Under the pieces are notes generated by a model. The model ran no database searches. It was given only the letters and a program-made list of their open reading frames with translations, and was not told the origin of the DNA. DNA of 64,000 nt from Aculops lycopersici (taxonomy: Eukaryota; Arthropoda; Arachnida; Trombidiformes; Eriophyidae): the NCBI GenBank assembly GCA_015350385.1, contig WNKI01000001.1:10609119-10673118 (forward strand). The letters run 5' to 3'. This document shows, in pieces, positions 53,848 through 64,000 of the stretch (within the stretch, counting starts at the first letter, position 1; each line of letters starts with the position of its first letter). Position numbers and translations under genes: made by a program.

Positions 53848-55359
53848 CTAGAAGTTTCCCGTTCGCTTACCGAGCGAAAGGCAATTAATCTTGAAATGTT
53901 CGCACATTTGTTGCACAACCGAAACTGCATAATGTATATGACCGATTGTAAATACTAAGGCCAACAGCTTGAGTGATTGTAGTTCAACAGCAGCCATTGA
54001 AGGGAATAACAATGATGATAATGCTACTAGGGAGAAGGCCACAGTAAACCCGTTGAATAGTTCACATTCGGTGCTTGACATTTGACTGATAATCAAGCGA
54101 CACTAGATTACGTAGACAGCAGGTGCGCGGTTCATGGTGATCAACATGACGATTGTTTGAGAGATTTGCTTGTTAGATGATTTGTAGCCAAAAGTGACAT
54201 GATGACATGAAAAGTATTCACAAGCTAATAGGAGGCACTACTTGTTGCGCTCTGATAAGTTGAACTTACCGATATGTTGGAGAAAACAGTTCCAACCACG
54301 AAGAAAAAAATTCTTGGATCCTGAGAGATTACGTCAGTTTTTGAGCCCAGCGCCCAGGCTGTGCTTGCAATGAACAATAGGGCAAGAGGTGCTAGGGGTC
54401 GTGTAACTTCCTTGAAAGTTGAGTATTTAGATCTTCCGGATTTGCAAGTGGTATACACATTGTAGATAGGCATCGGTAGTGTCAGAAATATGCTAACTAC
54501 ACATTGGACGTAAACGCAAACAGAGGCCACAGCAACAAAAAGAGATTATCGATTAGGCGAGTAGAGGAAGATTTTGTCAATATTTGTCGAACTCGAAGGC
54601 ATTGACAACTATCACGGGTGTGTGACAGTGCATGACGCTATATCTTTCATACTTACCATATAGGATTGATTCAAACACCTCACTGCAAGCCATATTAGTG
54701 AGTGGGAATGTTACTTTCCACACCTGGTAGGAGCACCAATAAGTGACTAATGAGCAACCAAATAGGAACACCTGTGAGACGTCATAGCTCCAGGGTAGAT
54801 AGAGGACGCCGGTATTGTATTTTTCCCAATGAGTTATGTAAAATGTTAGAAATACTGACCAGAAAACGAACAACATTCTATGGGGACCGAAACTGTAATC
54901 GGAGGAACCAAAGAAGGAGTACACGTAGAGGGGTACAAATAAGGCTGTCCAACTATCGACTCCATGATCCATAAGCTCGCCTAACGGTCCGGTTGCTTTT
55001 GTTCTTCGCGCTTGCTTACCATCAATGCCATCTAATGTATGTGCTAGGAATAGATTGATGGCGCAAATAAGCCATACAATTGAAGGGACTGGTTGAGCGA
55101 TATCTCTTGCATCGTCGCTTGATGCCATAAAGTAATAGTCATAGTATGATAACAAAAATGCATTTGATAGTGTGCAAGCAAATCCAGCAAGTGTTAGTAC
55201 ATTTGGTGCGATAGACATGGGTACGAATTCAACAACAAAATTCCAAAACGGGTGCATGACATATTGACTTAGTGGACTAGTATCAATTGAGGCATATTTG
55301 TAGAAGTCCAAGCGCCGGAGTTGTTCCTGACTGAGATACTTGTAATTGAATAGTTTCAT
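53848..55359 (-). CDS. SELENOI: Ethanolaminephosphotransferase, SELENOI/EPT1 family, three exons
   Basis: ER or Golgi membrane CDP-alcohol phosphotransferase that transfers phosphoethanolamine to diacylglycerol in the Kennedy pathway. Exons are 55359-54657, 54496-54270 and 54102-53848, with GTAAGT donors and AG acceptors, phases 1 and 0. They give 394 aa (human 397). The catalytic CDP-alcohol signature is DGIDGKQARRTKATGPLGEL with the following MDHGVDSWT. Eight to ten hydrophobic helices follow. The DFYKYASIDTSPLSQYVMHP start and the IGHIHYAVSVVQQMCEHF end match the family. The vertebrate C-terminal selenocysteine segment is absent: translation ends KRTGNF at TAG, so this is a non-selenoprotein version. 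The 5' exon is open upstream without an ATG. The chosen ATG matches the family length. Confidence 0.9.
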
Positions 55360-56096
55360 TGTTTCAAAAAATGGTTCTTTTGGAGTTTTCTTCTTCAATT
55401 AGCTGGAATGTTACTTTACGAAATTGATTAGATGTCTTTTGATGTGTTAAACTAATAAGGCTTTCAGATGGCTTATGATGATATGCTAATGGTGAATCAC
55501 AATGAAATCTATCTAGTGCGCTGACAACGTGTTGTTCTATTTCTACTTTAGATCCAAATTTTATAACGATGTATACAAACCAACGGTTGTCGTCGTCTTC
55601 GTTTCGCTTCTCTTTTCGTCAATATATAACTTGGCTTGAATCACTCCTGCAAGAAATCTAACCTCTGTATTCTAACATTCTAATATTGCAAGGATCTCAT
55701 GAATATCTAAGTCAGTCGAGAGGATTGTTCAGATGCACCGACATGTACATGTACATGATGAATATCAGACAGAAAGACACAAACTCACAGCTTATCGAAC
55801 AACTTGTTTTTTGCTCCATGAGTAACGCGAAAATCTCACGAAGCAGAGAGTGTTTGTATTGCGCGCCGCTGTGGACGCTCATTGGACGCACAAATGCTCA
55901 TATTAGCACACAGAGTTAAACCCACATGAAAAAATAAAAATTTGCAGTTATCGTTGTCTAACGCTCCCCTAGAACTCACATAGAGACTATATATATCTCG
56001 CCGATGAATTACGTTTTGTTTATTTGGGTCGATATAAACAAATCCATGATAGATTATCATGTCACGCCCTAACAGTTGTTCATTCGTTAATGTTAC
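55360..56096. other. Intergenic between two minus-strand genes
   Basis: No supported gene on either strand. Sequence upstream of SELENOI and downstream of the PUL-domain gene. Confidence 0.5.
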
Positions 56097-57340
56097 CTAG
56101 ACCGAGGGCAACTTGGCCTGTATCTTGGTAACCAGCTCGTCGATATCTTTCGCCTTGCCATTGAATTTGGTCAAATCTGGACCGAGCATCTTAGTGAGAG
56201 CTGCTATGTCAGACAGGTTGATGTCCATGAATCTATATAAGGCGATCAGGCATAAGCGTAAGTGCTCTACACTAAGGTCGGTGTGTAAATATTGTAATAT
56301 AGCCGTTGAAAGCTCTGAGGCCACATCATCGAATACATTCTTCAAAGCCAGGTTGAAGATCAGATTCATTCCTACTTCCTGTAGGGTTGATAACTTTTCA
56401 TTGAGTATAGCATGAACAGCCGCTTTGGTTGTGACCCGACTGTTGCTAGTCACAGAACCATCATAATCAGTCCACTATAACACAATTTTCGATATACATG
56501 GGAGAAATTGACAAGATTGCACCATCAATATCAAGAGTTGATCATCAAAGAAATTAAGCCAGTGTAAAGCTTGTACTTACCTCTGATATATACATGAGCC
56601 AGTCAAAACTTCCTGGTGAGCTGCACATGTTGCAAAGTAATTTCACTGTCTCCTCTTGTTCGGCAAGGGTGAGTTGCTCCATAAGATTTATGTATGACAT
56701 AATCCTATGCTCCTTCCTGTCTTGATGTAAGATTAGAACAAAGTCGTCCTTGAGAGCAGATGCTATACGAGAAATTATGGGATTTGGTAAGAAGTCAGTT
56801 GGTTAGATTGTTTCATGAGTCAGAGCGATTTTATCAAAAGATTTATCAACTTACCTGCAAGTATTTGGATGGTCAACAGGGGCACATTTGGTGCGTATCT
56901 ATTGTCTTTGTTCGCCAGGAAGCCAGCGAGCATAGTTAGGTGCTCATCGCCAACTGACCAGGATCCGCTCTTGTCAGTTGCGTAGTCTTGCAATTCAGAC
57001 ATGTAAACAACCTCCTGTTCGCTAATGTGCGATGAAACCAACTGTTGCAGATCCTTTAAAGCAGTACATGCCTATGATTATTGATGTTGTGTGTTTTTGG
57101 GGGTGGCGGTCAGTATATTTACAGCTCATTTCTATATCATTCGAATTCAACTTATCTTAATCTCAAACTTACGTTGACATCTGTGTAAACTTTGGGTGGG
57201 TCTGAGTATTTGTAGCATCGCTTTCTTGCCGCTTCCCTGGCTGCTTTCTCTTCGGCAGCTCTAGTCTCGTCATCTTTGTCGTCCTCGTCCCTGCCGTCGG
57301 TGGGTGGTAGATCTTTGTTTTCGTTTTCGTTATCGGACAT
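56097..57340 (-). CDS. PUL-domain protein (PLAA/Ufd3-related), four exons
   Basis: Predicted 314-aa protein from exons 57340-57173, 57071-56855, 56762-56581 and 56474-56097. Each is bounded by GTAAGT donors and AG acceptors with introns of 92-106 bp and consistent phases. A highly acidic then charged N-terminus (MSDNENENKDLPPTDGRDED) leads into an all-helical domain: CTALKDLQQLVSSHISEQ, HLTMLAGFLANKDNRYAPNV, EETVKLLCNMCSSPGSFDWL, LNEKLSTLQEVGMNLIFNLA and a final LRLCLIALYRFMDINLSDIA. This resembles the armadillo-like PUL domain that binds p97 in PLAA/Ufd3. The WD40 and PFU domains of PLAA are absent. Assignment rests on fold-like pattern, so it could be another ARM-like family. An upstream exon is possible. 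Confidence 0.62.
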
Positions 57341-57603
57341 CTTGTTTGATGATAAACGAATATCGATTTTTTTAAAAGGATTCAAGATCAATACCGAAAG
57401 ATGGATACTAATGACAAGGTATCTATGCTATTGAGGCACTATGTGTATTGCGCAAAGTATCATGAGCTTTTATTGACACAGAATTGGCTATCTGTATATA
57501 TCGTCGTCTCAGTATCTTTCTTCCTCTCCCTCTCTCCTACTATTCGTCCATCCTGCTCTCAGCCTTCTCATAGATGGTAATTTACAAGTTTCTACGAGGG
57601 TGC

Positions 57604-57822
57604 TCAAAGTTGCTCGAAAAGCTTCTCCACTATGAGGCGCTTCTCCTCGGCAGCCTTAACATCCGCCCTCAATTCGTTGTTTAGCACTGGTAGCAATTCC
57701 CTTATGGCTAGCTCCTCTGCCTTTTGCTCCTCCCAACGTGCGACAAGCTGCTCTAATAGTGCAACAATCTCGCTTGCCTTCCTCTCAATCTTCCTCTCGC
57801 TTAGTTGATTCTCTTGTGTCAT
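57604..57822 (-). CDS. 72-aa coiled-coil protein, unassigned
   Basis: Frame from the first ATG at 57822: MTQENQLSERKIERKASEIV, ALLEQLVARWEEQKAEELAI and RELLPVLNNELRADVKAAEEKR ending LFEQL. It is nearly all charged heptads, a single coiled coil, with leucine spacing regular throughout. I do not recognise a family; small coiled-coil subunits of multiprotein complexes look like this. The frame is open upstream past CACAG, so the real first exon may lie further right and join at about 57850. It sits 264 bp upstream of the PUL-domain gene on the same strand. Confidence 0.5.
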   Translation of the reverse strand: MTQENQLSERKIERKASEIVALLEQLVARWEEQKAEELAIRELLPVLNNELRADVKAAEEKRLIVEKLFEQL

Positions 57823-58290
57823 GTTGATGCTTTCGTTGTTTTGCACTCGGCCTGTGAGCACTAGGGATGTCGTTGATGATGTGTGTTTACGGGCAGGGTA
57901 ATGGCAATAGTGGGTTGGTGAGATATTTTTGCAGGAAGACAGTAGGTAGGTAAGTGGCTAGGTAGTTAATGCGAAAATAGATGTTCACTTCTAAGCACTG
58001 GATTCCATATGAGCATAGCGAACTTTTCTAAGGCGCTAGCTCTCTGTTGCTTCCTCTGGCGAGTGAACTTTTGCGCGTCGCCGACGAGATTGCGTTTGCG
58101 ACGCGCAACAGTCTTTCCCCGAGTGCCTCTCTCTCTGTCTGGCGGCCAGCAAACAAGCGAGCGAATTTCGCTTTGCCGGCTAGGGAAAGGCATCGCTTTG
58201 TCCCCTCACCCTGAATGTGCGACTCCGTCCGGCTGAATTTATACTAAAAATCGCCCTTACAAATCATCAGAAGCAGGGTAGCGCAGTGGT

Positions 58291-58333
<43 letters not shown>

Positions 58334-58861
58334 TCCCCTGCTAACATCTTTTTTTCGCTATTTCCAATGTGAGCGCTCTCTCTATCTCTCTTTGTGCGAT
58401 AGGATCGTGGCAAAGCAGCACACACACACAACAACAGTTGCGACATGAAATTCAACGCGCTCGCACACACCAGCGCCACCGCCATTTCCATCGCCAAATC
58501 CTATAGCCGGCAACCAGCGGCGGAGCAACACTAGAATCTCTACACCAAAACGAACAACCAAAGAAATTCCCTCAACCTAGAACAAGAACGAAACCACCGC
58601 CGCCCTCACTCTTACCATCCCTGCAAATGGTGGTTACTGCACTTTTTTGCCTTGTCCTATAGTTCAGTATTTCATGCGATAATCCGCATGGTGGCGCCCG
58701 ATTGTGATATGGGATAGTCTATTGTGCTCCTCGTATATCATGTAAATAGAATGTTGTTTGCCAAATGAGATATAATTCTTACCTCTGATGGATACTCAAT
58801 CAGCCCCATCGAGTTTCTTAATTGCAACAAAGTAAAAAAATTATAACTTAATTTATCGAAT
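57823..58861. other. Intergenic region containing tRNA-iMet
   Basis: Outside the tRNA at 58272-58343 no gene is supported. The tRNA is flanked by GC-rich DNA on the left and CT/CA-rich DNA on the right. Confidence 0.5.
58272..58343 (+). tRNA. Initiator tRNA-Met (anticodon CAU)
   Basis: The 72-nt sequence folds as a cloverleaf with acceptor AGCAGGG pairing CCCTGCT. It has D-arm GCGCAGTGGTAGCGT, an anticodon stem with the three G-C pairs typical of initiator tRNAs (GGGCCCATAACCC, anticodon CAT), and a T-loop starting A rather than T (GGATCGAAACC). These are the eukaryotic initiator hallmarks, as is the terminal A1:T72 pair. No intron. Internal A and B boxes are within the mature sequence. Confidence 0.97.
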
Positions 58862-59788
58862 ATGGATCATATCAACAAGGACGAAAGATGTCGGGAAATT
58901 TTATCCGTGAAGCAAATTGAGGCTTTGTGCCGGCCAGATAAATCTAACGTAAAACAGAGTAAGCAACAAAATAATCAACACCAGCAACAACAATCACAAC
59001 AACGAGTTGCGCCACCAAATGTCAGATCCATTCAGGATTTTGTGCAACTAATAACTTGCAAGTTATGCAAAGGTTACCTAATAGATGCGGTCACTTTGGA
59101 TATCTGCATGCATACTTTTTGTAGGAAATGTGCTATATTACATATCAGGGGTAATATTGACCAAAATAATAGACCAAAACTTGAGTCCGAAGAGGCTGAA
59201 AAGCCAAGATGTCCGGAATGTAACATCGAGATAAGAGAGAAGAGATTCTTAAATCGGCTCAAGTCTGATATTCTAACACAGAGTTTAGTCTATAAGTTTG
59301 TACCTGGACTGTATGAACGCGAGATGGCACGAAGAAGGGAGTTCTATGCGAACGATCAAAAGAAGAGGGAAAAACACGAAATGTTTGGCGATATTCCACC
59401 ATCAAAAACTATCGAACCGGATGACCTGTTGCCTGTCACATTCACGCTGAAAAAGGATGAAAACCAGGTGAAGCAAGTCAAAAGGTATTTCCACTGCCGA
59501 GCCGATTCCACTATGCTTGTACTCAAAAAACTTGTGATCTCCAAATTTCGATTGAAACCACCCATCAAGATCTATTATAAGCACCTAGAGATATTTTTCG
59601 ATCAAACCACTTTAATGGATGTGGCTGCGTTATTCGAATGGAATCCTAAAGCCGAGGATGCGATACTAAGTTTAATATTTAGAGAGGGCGAAAACGATGA
59701 ACAAAAACCACCGCCTCCAATCAGTTCTTCGCCTCCGACGAACTCTGACCCCGTCCCTTTGAGCGATCCTTCAGAAAATCCATGTTAG
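58862..59788 (+). CDS. Polycomb group RING finger protein (PCGF)
   Basis: PRC1 subunit that pairs with RING1/Sce to ubiquitinate histone H2A. The 308-aa frame has a Gln-rich segment, then a C3HC4 RING ([35 protein letters not shown]) and the PCGF hallmark [20 protein letters not shown] with FY after it. The C-terminal half is a RAWUL ubiquitin-like domain ([37 protein letters not shown]). The tail is Pro/Ser-rich. The stop is at 59788, inside the last codons of the oppositely transcribed Tousled-like kinase: 68 bp of both coding regions overlap. The paralogue (PCGF1-6) is not resolved. No intron. Confidence 0.88.
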   Translation: MDHINKDERCREILSVKQIEALCRPDKSNVKQSKQQNNQHQQQQSQQRVAPPNVRSIQDFVQLITCKLCKGYLIDAVTLDICMHTFCRKCAILHIRGNIDQNNRPKLESEEAEKPRCPECNIEIREKRFLNRLKSDILTQSLVYKFVPGLYEREMARRREFYANDQKKREKHEMFGDIPPSKTIEPDDLLPVTFTLKKDENQVKQVKRYFHCRADSTMLVLKKLVISKFRLKPPIKIYYKHLEIFFDQTTLMDVAALFEWNPKAEDAILSLIFREGENDEQKPPPPISSSPPTNSDPVPLSDPSENPC

Positions 59789-62217
59789 CCAATGCAAATA
59801 CATCGACTCTATCCTCCTTGCGATATTGCAAGCAACTTCTTATAAATGTCTTAGCCTCATTTGAGACCACTGGCTTCGAGGGAAACTCAACCTCCGTTGC
59901 TTTGAGAATTGTATTTTCCTCCAAGATAGTTGCTTGAGATTGGTTATGACCAAAGGGTTTCTTTCCATATAAACATTGGTAAAATATCACACCGACGGAC
60001 CAGACATCCACCTTAGATGAAATCTTGGGCGGGTTCTTACCCACAACAAAACACTCGGGCGGCAGATACCAGTAAGTTCCTGCTCCTTGAGATGTCAGAT
60101 CCATACCATGGTCCGGCGAATAGTTATCATCATCCATAATTTTACTGAGACCAAAGTCAGTTATCTTGACTTCTCCACTAAGATTACCGCTTCCTAAGAG
60201 TATGTTACCTGTAATTTTGGATACGGAACAGGGGTATATAAATAGTTAGTTACCTGTCTGATTTGTCGTGAACCAGCTTTTGAGAGAAGAACATTTAAAT
60301 TTCAATATACATACCTGGCTTCAAATCGTAATGGATGATCGGTGGCTTGATTTCGTTCAAATACTTAAGTGCATTAACTATTTGCATCACTATCGATCTA
60401 GCTTCTCGTTCGGGAATGCATTTATGTTGCTTGAGGTAGAAATCCAGATCATGGCCATCACAGTATTCTAGCACAGTGCAGAAAGAATTGATATCAATTT
60501 CGAAAACATCAAATAGTCTAACTATTCTAGGGTGTTCTAACTTCATGTGGATATGATATTCTCTTATGGCATGCTTTAAGTAATTATCCTTCTTTTCATT
60601 TTTCCAATCTTTGTTGAGTTGATGAATTTTGCAAGCAACATATCGTTGCTTCTCAAGATCGAAAGCTTTATGAACTTCAGCTATGAGTTGAGATGAGACA
60701 GGAAGAAGTTGGGTTAGTTTTTGTCGAAAAATCTGAATACCAAACTGGGTGGAGTTATGTCAAGATTACTTACAGAATCCTCCTTTTCCAAGCAGAGTTA
60801 GGAGCAGATATTTGTCATGGAGAATCTGATGGTTGTTAAATCTAGATTGGTCCTCATTATGAATACGTTTCAACTCCCGAATGTGGAGATTGCGTTCTCT
60901 TTCAAGCTTCTCAAATTCTAGTTGCAACTCTGAGTCCTCCTTCCTTAGTGCAACATGTCTTAACTTGAGGATCTCTTCTTGTTCGTAATAATCTAATTCT
61001 CGATGACGGGTTGCGAAATCTTTAGGTATCTCTGGCTTGGCAAATTCGGCTCCATTTGCCATTAGGGAACTATTCTTATGATCACCATTAGCGCTACTAT
61101 TGTTCGATGCCGAGCCGCCAAAATTAACAAGTTGGCCACTTGTGGACACACCGGAATCAACCGATGACATTGATGATGAGGGCGAATTGGTACTTACAAC
61201 TCTTGGTTTGGAGTTTGAGGTAGACGGTCTACGTTTACTTAGTGATTTCCTTTGCTTATCTATCTCCTCTTTCTCATGCGATACTGCCTCTTGTTTCTTC
61301 ATCAACTCCGTGAATGCATAACCATCAACCCAATTCTCAACAAATGAGGCCCCATGTCTTTGGGTAACAAATTGTCCTAAGCGAAGTCTATTTTGCATAC
61401 ATCTTTGTCTCGCAGCCTTCTTCTCTAACTGGGATTTATCAATGAGTAACTGCTTTGTCATGTCAAGACATTTGGCTAGTTGTTCCTCTTGCTTAGTAAT
61501 TACTTTTTGTTGCGCTAACAATTTTCTATCTAGATCATCCTTAGACTGTTGCAAATCTTCTAACTTCGAATCTTTGGCTGCAGACTTGATGTCCAAGTCC
61601 TGCAACTTGGACATATCTAGATCAGTCTGAATAGACCGGTCAAAGGAGATCAGATTTGAAGAATGATGATTAGAAATTGCTAATGAAAGTTCCTGTTGCT
61701 TTTGTTGGTTCTGGTTACTGTTAACTTGGTGATTATGGTTCACTTGTAGTTGTTGTTGGCTATGTTGTTGTTGTTGTTGCTGCTGTTGCTGTTGTTGTTG
61801 CTGGGCAACCATTGAGGCGTGATGATGATGGTGCAGGTGGTGTTGGTGATGATAGGGGGAACTATTGGCCTGGTTCATGGTATCAACAGCGTCCATGCTC
61901 CTTTGCTTATGGGTTAATGAGTTCAATTGTTGTTGTGTCGTTTGTTGTTGTTGTTGGTGTTGATGTTGATGTTGTGATGGTTGTTGTTGGCTCTGAATCT
62001 GTTGTTGCTGCTGTTGCTGTGGGTGTTGGTGTGATTGTTGTTGCTGATGAACTGATTGTTGTTGTTGCTGTTGTAAGCTGCTGGTAGAGACTTGGGCGAT
62101 ATTGTTCATGTGCAGCTGGTTGGTTTGTTTTGACGAAAAGAATCTCTGTTCTAATAGCTCTATCCGCCGGGGGTTAGGTTTGACCTCGGACGAATGTAGT
62201 GAGCTATAGTCGCCCAT
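59721..62217 (-). CDS. TLK: Tousled-like kinase, three exons
   Basis: Nuclear Ser/Thr kinase that phosphorylates the histone chaperone ASF1 in replication and chromatin assembly. Exons are 62217-60774, 60680-60315 and 60208-59721, joined in phase 1 at both introns (93 and 106 bp), giving 765 aa (human TLK1 766). After a Gln/His-rich N-terminus come coiled coils, the [16 protein letters not shown] segment and [20 protein letters not shown]. The kinase domain has LLGKGGFSEV, then [43 protein letters not shown] and [20 protein letters not shown]. The first two exons supply the glycine loop and catalytic loop junctions exactly. The start ATG matches the family (LDPRRQELLEARF-like [18 protein letters not shown]). 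Very secure. Confidence 0.95.
61760..62090. repeat. CAG/CAA-rich tract encoding polyQ/H in TLK
   Basis: Interrupted runs of CAA/CAG (GTT/CTG on the plus strand) with CAC/CAT give Gln/His-rich low complexity in the TLK N-terminus. They are mixed codons, unlike the pure CAA array at 43261. Confidence 0.75.
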
Positions 62218-62778
62218 CTTGATTCTTTTGTTATTTAAATGGTCGTGCCTGTCCACAGTGAATGCTTTTTAGTTTCTTGGGTTGCCAGTTGCTTCGATGA
62301 CGACGAGATTAATGTTGGTGTTTTTCACGATGATTGCTACTATGAATATGAATATGAATAAGAATGAGGATGATGATATGACAAAAATATGTGTCTTATG
62401 CTCAACAGTATGCTTGCAATATGTTAATGGTGTGGTGTTACTGGTGATGTAATAGCTAGCCAGTGGTTGGTAGCACTAGGAGTAGTAGTGTTAGTGCTAG
62501 TGTTGGCCAGATTATGAGTGTAAAGTGGTGATGGTGTTGTTTGAAGTTGATCTACTAGTTCCAATTGAAATCTTCTGCCATCAAGTCACTGAGTGAGGAT
62601 GTCTCAAGGTTTAGAGGACACACTGTTATGGTGTGTTTGTGATAATAATCATAATATAGTAGCAATGATAAAAGGTAATAAGGTTAGCGCTACTAATGCT
62701 GCGCGAATAGAAGAGCACCGAAGGCGACGACGAGAGAGCAAATAGTAATACTTTGCTGGCTGCTGCTGCCGCCGTGTA

Positions 62779-62814
<36 letters not shown>
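62779..62814. repeat. (GTC)n microsatellite
   Basis: About twelve tandem GTC/CGT units in the TLK upstream region. Confidence 0.85.
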
Positions 62815-62817
<3 letters not shown>

Positions 62818-63058
62818 GCTACTGCTGCTTATGCTTTTGCTTTAGGCCGCTTCTGCTACAGGATTGTAGTTGTGTATAGTAGGTAGCCACGACTGCTGCT
62901 GCTGTCGCCGACACCACCAAATAGGCAATGAAAATCAGCGAGCGATAAAGAGAATGAGAATGAGAGGGCAAGAGACAGAGAGAGACTCCCTTTGAAAGCG
63001 AGCGACACTCGCAAGGCAAAGTGAGTGCGAGAAAAGTAAGTATTTTGCTTTGGCCTGC

Positions 63059-63066
63059 AATGCGGC
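63059..63066. repeat. Left target site duplication AATGCGGC
   Basis: Eight bases identical to 63885-63892, immediately outside the hAT-like element. Confidence 0.85.
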
Positions 63067-63884
63067 TAGGGATGGGAGCTGCGGACTGGATGGGGGAAAA
63101 ATTAAGTCGGAGCTGCCAGTCCGGGGGAAAAAAGCTGCAGTCCGTTTGGGGGTCTCACCCAGTCCGTGCAGTCCGTCTTTTTCAGTCCGCAACGAGGACT
63201 GGCAGCACACAGTCGAGCTGGACTGTGCTGTTTGGGCAAATCGGCCCGCTCTTCCCGGCACGCCCACCTGCCAGACAGAACAACAGAAACCGCTTACATG
63301 CTGTTAGCCAACCTGAGCTGATTTGGTCAGTGGAACAACGAAGCTAACTCTAAGTTAACTAGCTTCCACAAGCTTGTGCTGTTAACTTCGAGTTAACTCT
63401 GAATCGAGTGAAAAAACGTGTTTTTAGTCTTCAAAATAATCATTTGTGCATCACAATTTTATCGTAGTTTTCAATCAAGTTCCCTCTCCAATTCATCAAA
63501 TTTTAGCCCAAAATCATCTATTTAATTCACCAGTCGAACCAAGAATTATTCATCTTTATTAAATACACCCAAAACCCAATTTTTGAACCCAAATTGAACC
63601 CAATTCACCTTCAGTTTCATTCCCAACCCACATCCTACTCCATTCTTTAGTTAACTGTTAACTTCGGGCTCGGGCAACGTATGCCACGCCTTTTTAGGGT
63701 GTCGGTAAAAAAGTGAATTTGGCAGTCGCGACTGAGCGGACTGGCACTCCAAATTCCAGTCCGGACTGCGGACTGCAACTTCCCAGCTCGCAGTCCGAGC
63801 TGAACTGGGAACTGGCAGAACTGCGAGCTGGGAAATCCAGTCCCGGACTGCGAACTGGATTTTACAGTCCAGCTCCCATCCCTA
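63067..63884. mobile_element. Non-autonomous hAT-like element, 818 bp
   Basis: Starts TAGGGATGGGAGCTG and ends with the perfect reverse complement CAGCTCCCATCCCTA interrupted only inside the arm (CAGTCCAGCTCCCATCCCTA). It is flanked by a perfect 8-bp target duplication AATGCGGC (63059-63066 and 63885-63892). Eight-base duplications and TAGGG-type ends are hallmarks of hAT transposons. The subterminal regions carry many CAGTCCG/CGGACTG words on both strands, as expected for transposase-binding repeats, and the middle is AT-rich. No transposase is encoded, so it would depend on a helper elsewhere. Confidence 0.88.
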
Positions 63885-63892
63885 AATGCGGC
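63885..63892. repeat. Right target site duplication AATGCGGC
   Basis: Eight bases identical to 63059-63066, immediately outside the hAT-like element. Confidence 0.85.
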
Positions 63893-64000
63893 GATAGCAG
63901 CGGATTGCAGCGTCCACCGAAGACTTTGAACGCCATTGATGTCCGTGTTATCGAAGTGTGCGTTTGTCTGCCCGCTTGTCCAATGAGCTGCCCGAGTTGA

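Larger units (their letters stand above)
62218..64000. other. Region upstream of TLK
   Basis: No supported gene. Left part: likely TLK 5' UTR and promoter with a (GTC)n repeat. Right part: a hAT-like insertion at 63067-63884. The sequence beyond 63892 shows nothing recognisable. Confidence 0.5.

Overview
This is nuclear DNA from an invertebrate animal, almost certainly an arthropod. The evidence is an RDL-type GABA-gated chloride channel, an allatostatin-A precursor with YDFGL-amide peptides, lachesin, an arthropod-style 7TM chemoreceptor-like protein and an ordinary eukaryotic initiator tRNA-Met. The gene set would fit an acariform mite, but that placement is inference. The genome is intron-poor: most genes here are one uninterrupted reading frame, and the introns I could trace are about 84-167 bp. 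Coding is on both strands, with no CRISPR, operator or other prokaryotic signal. A run of 20 N at 44803-44822 marks a scaffold gap.

Layout. 1-9.1 kb: partial SmD3 (-), RDL-like GABA receptor (+), NEDD8-E1 regulatory subunit NAE1 (+), and a PHD/TFIIS-M/SPOC transcription cofactor (-). 9.1-17.9 kb: a gene-poor stretch with simple repeats and one copy of a two-copy MITE. 17.9-33.8 kb: TRIM-NHL protein (+), chemoreceptor-like 7TM protein (-), lachesin (-), an mpaB/DUF2236 protein (+), phosphoserine phosphatase (+) and allatostatin A (-, two exons). 33.8-41.3 kb: a second gene desert with simple repeats and a few splice-donor-like sites. 41.3-62.2 kb: a dense block with MED28, SRRD, a matrin-type zinc-finger protein, a Q-rich protein, gp78/AMFR, sideroflexin, a tail-anchored protein, NDUFA1, UBXN6, a 60-aa membrane protein, GINS1, CWC25, ethanolaminephosphotransferase (SELENOI family), a PUL-domain protein, a 72-aa coiled-coil protein, tRNA-iMet, PCGF and Tousled-like kinase. 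62.2-64 kb: upstream region of the kinase, carrying an 818-bp non-autonomous hAT-like element with a perfect 8-bp target duplication.

The genes are mostly housekeeping (splicing, NEDD8/ubiquitin/p97, DNA replication, complex I, phospholipid and serine synthesis, Polycomb, chromatin kinase) plus a neural group (RDL, lachesin, allatostatin, chemoreceptor-like). I see no functional cluster of an undescribed kind. The most unusual points are three same-strand gene pairs separated by only 14-38 nt (possible dicistronic mRNAs), a 68-bp antisense coding overlap between PCGF and TLK, several homologues lacking an expected domain (AMFR, UBXN6, CWC25, MED28, PUL-only), the hAT-like element and two-copy MITE, and a duplicated, degraded-looking sequence around the N gap.

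Starts are the first sensible ATG. Splice sites were placed by consensus GT/AG, reading frame and family alignment from memory, without transcript data.
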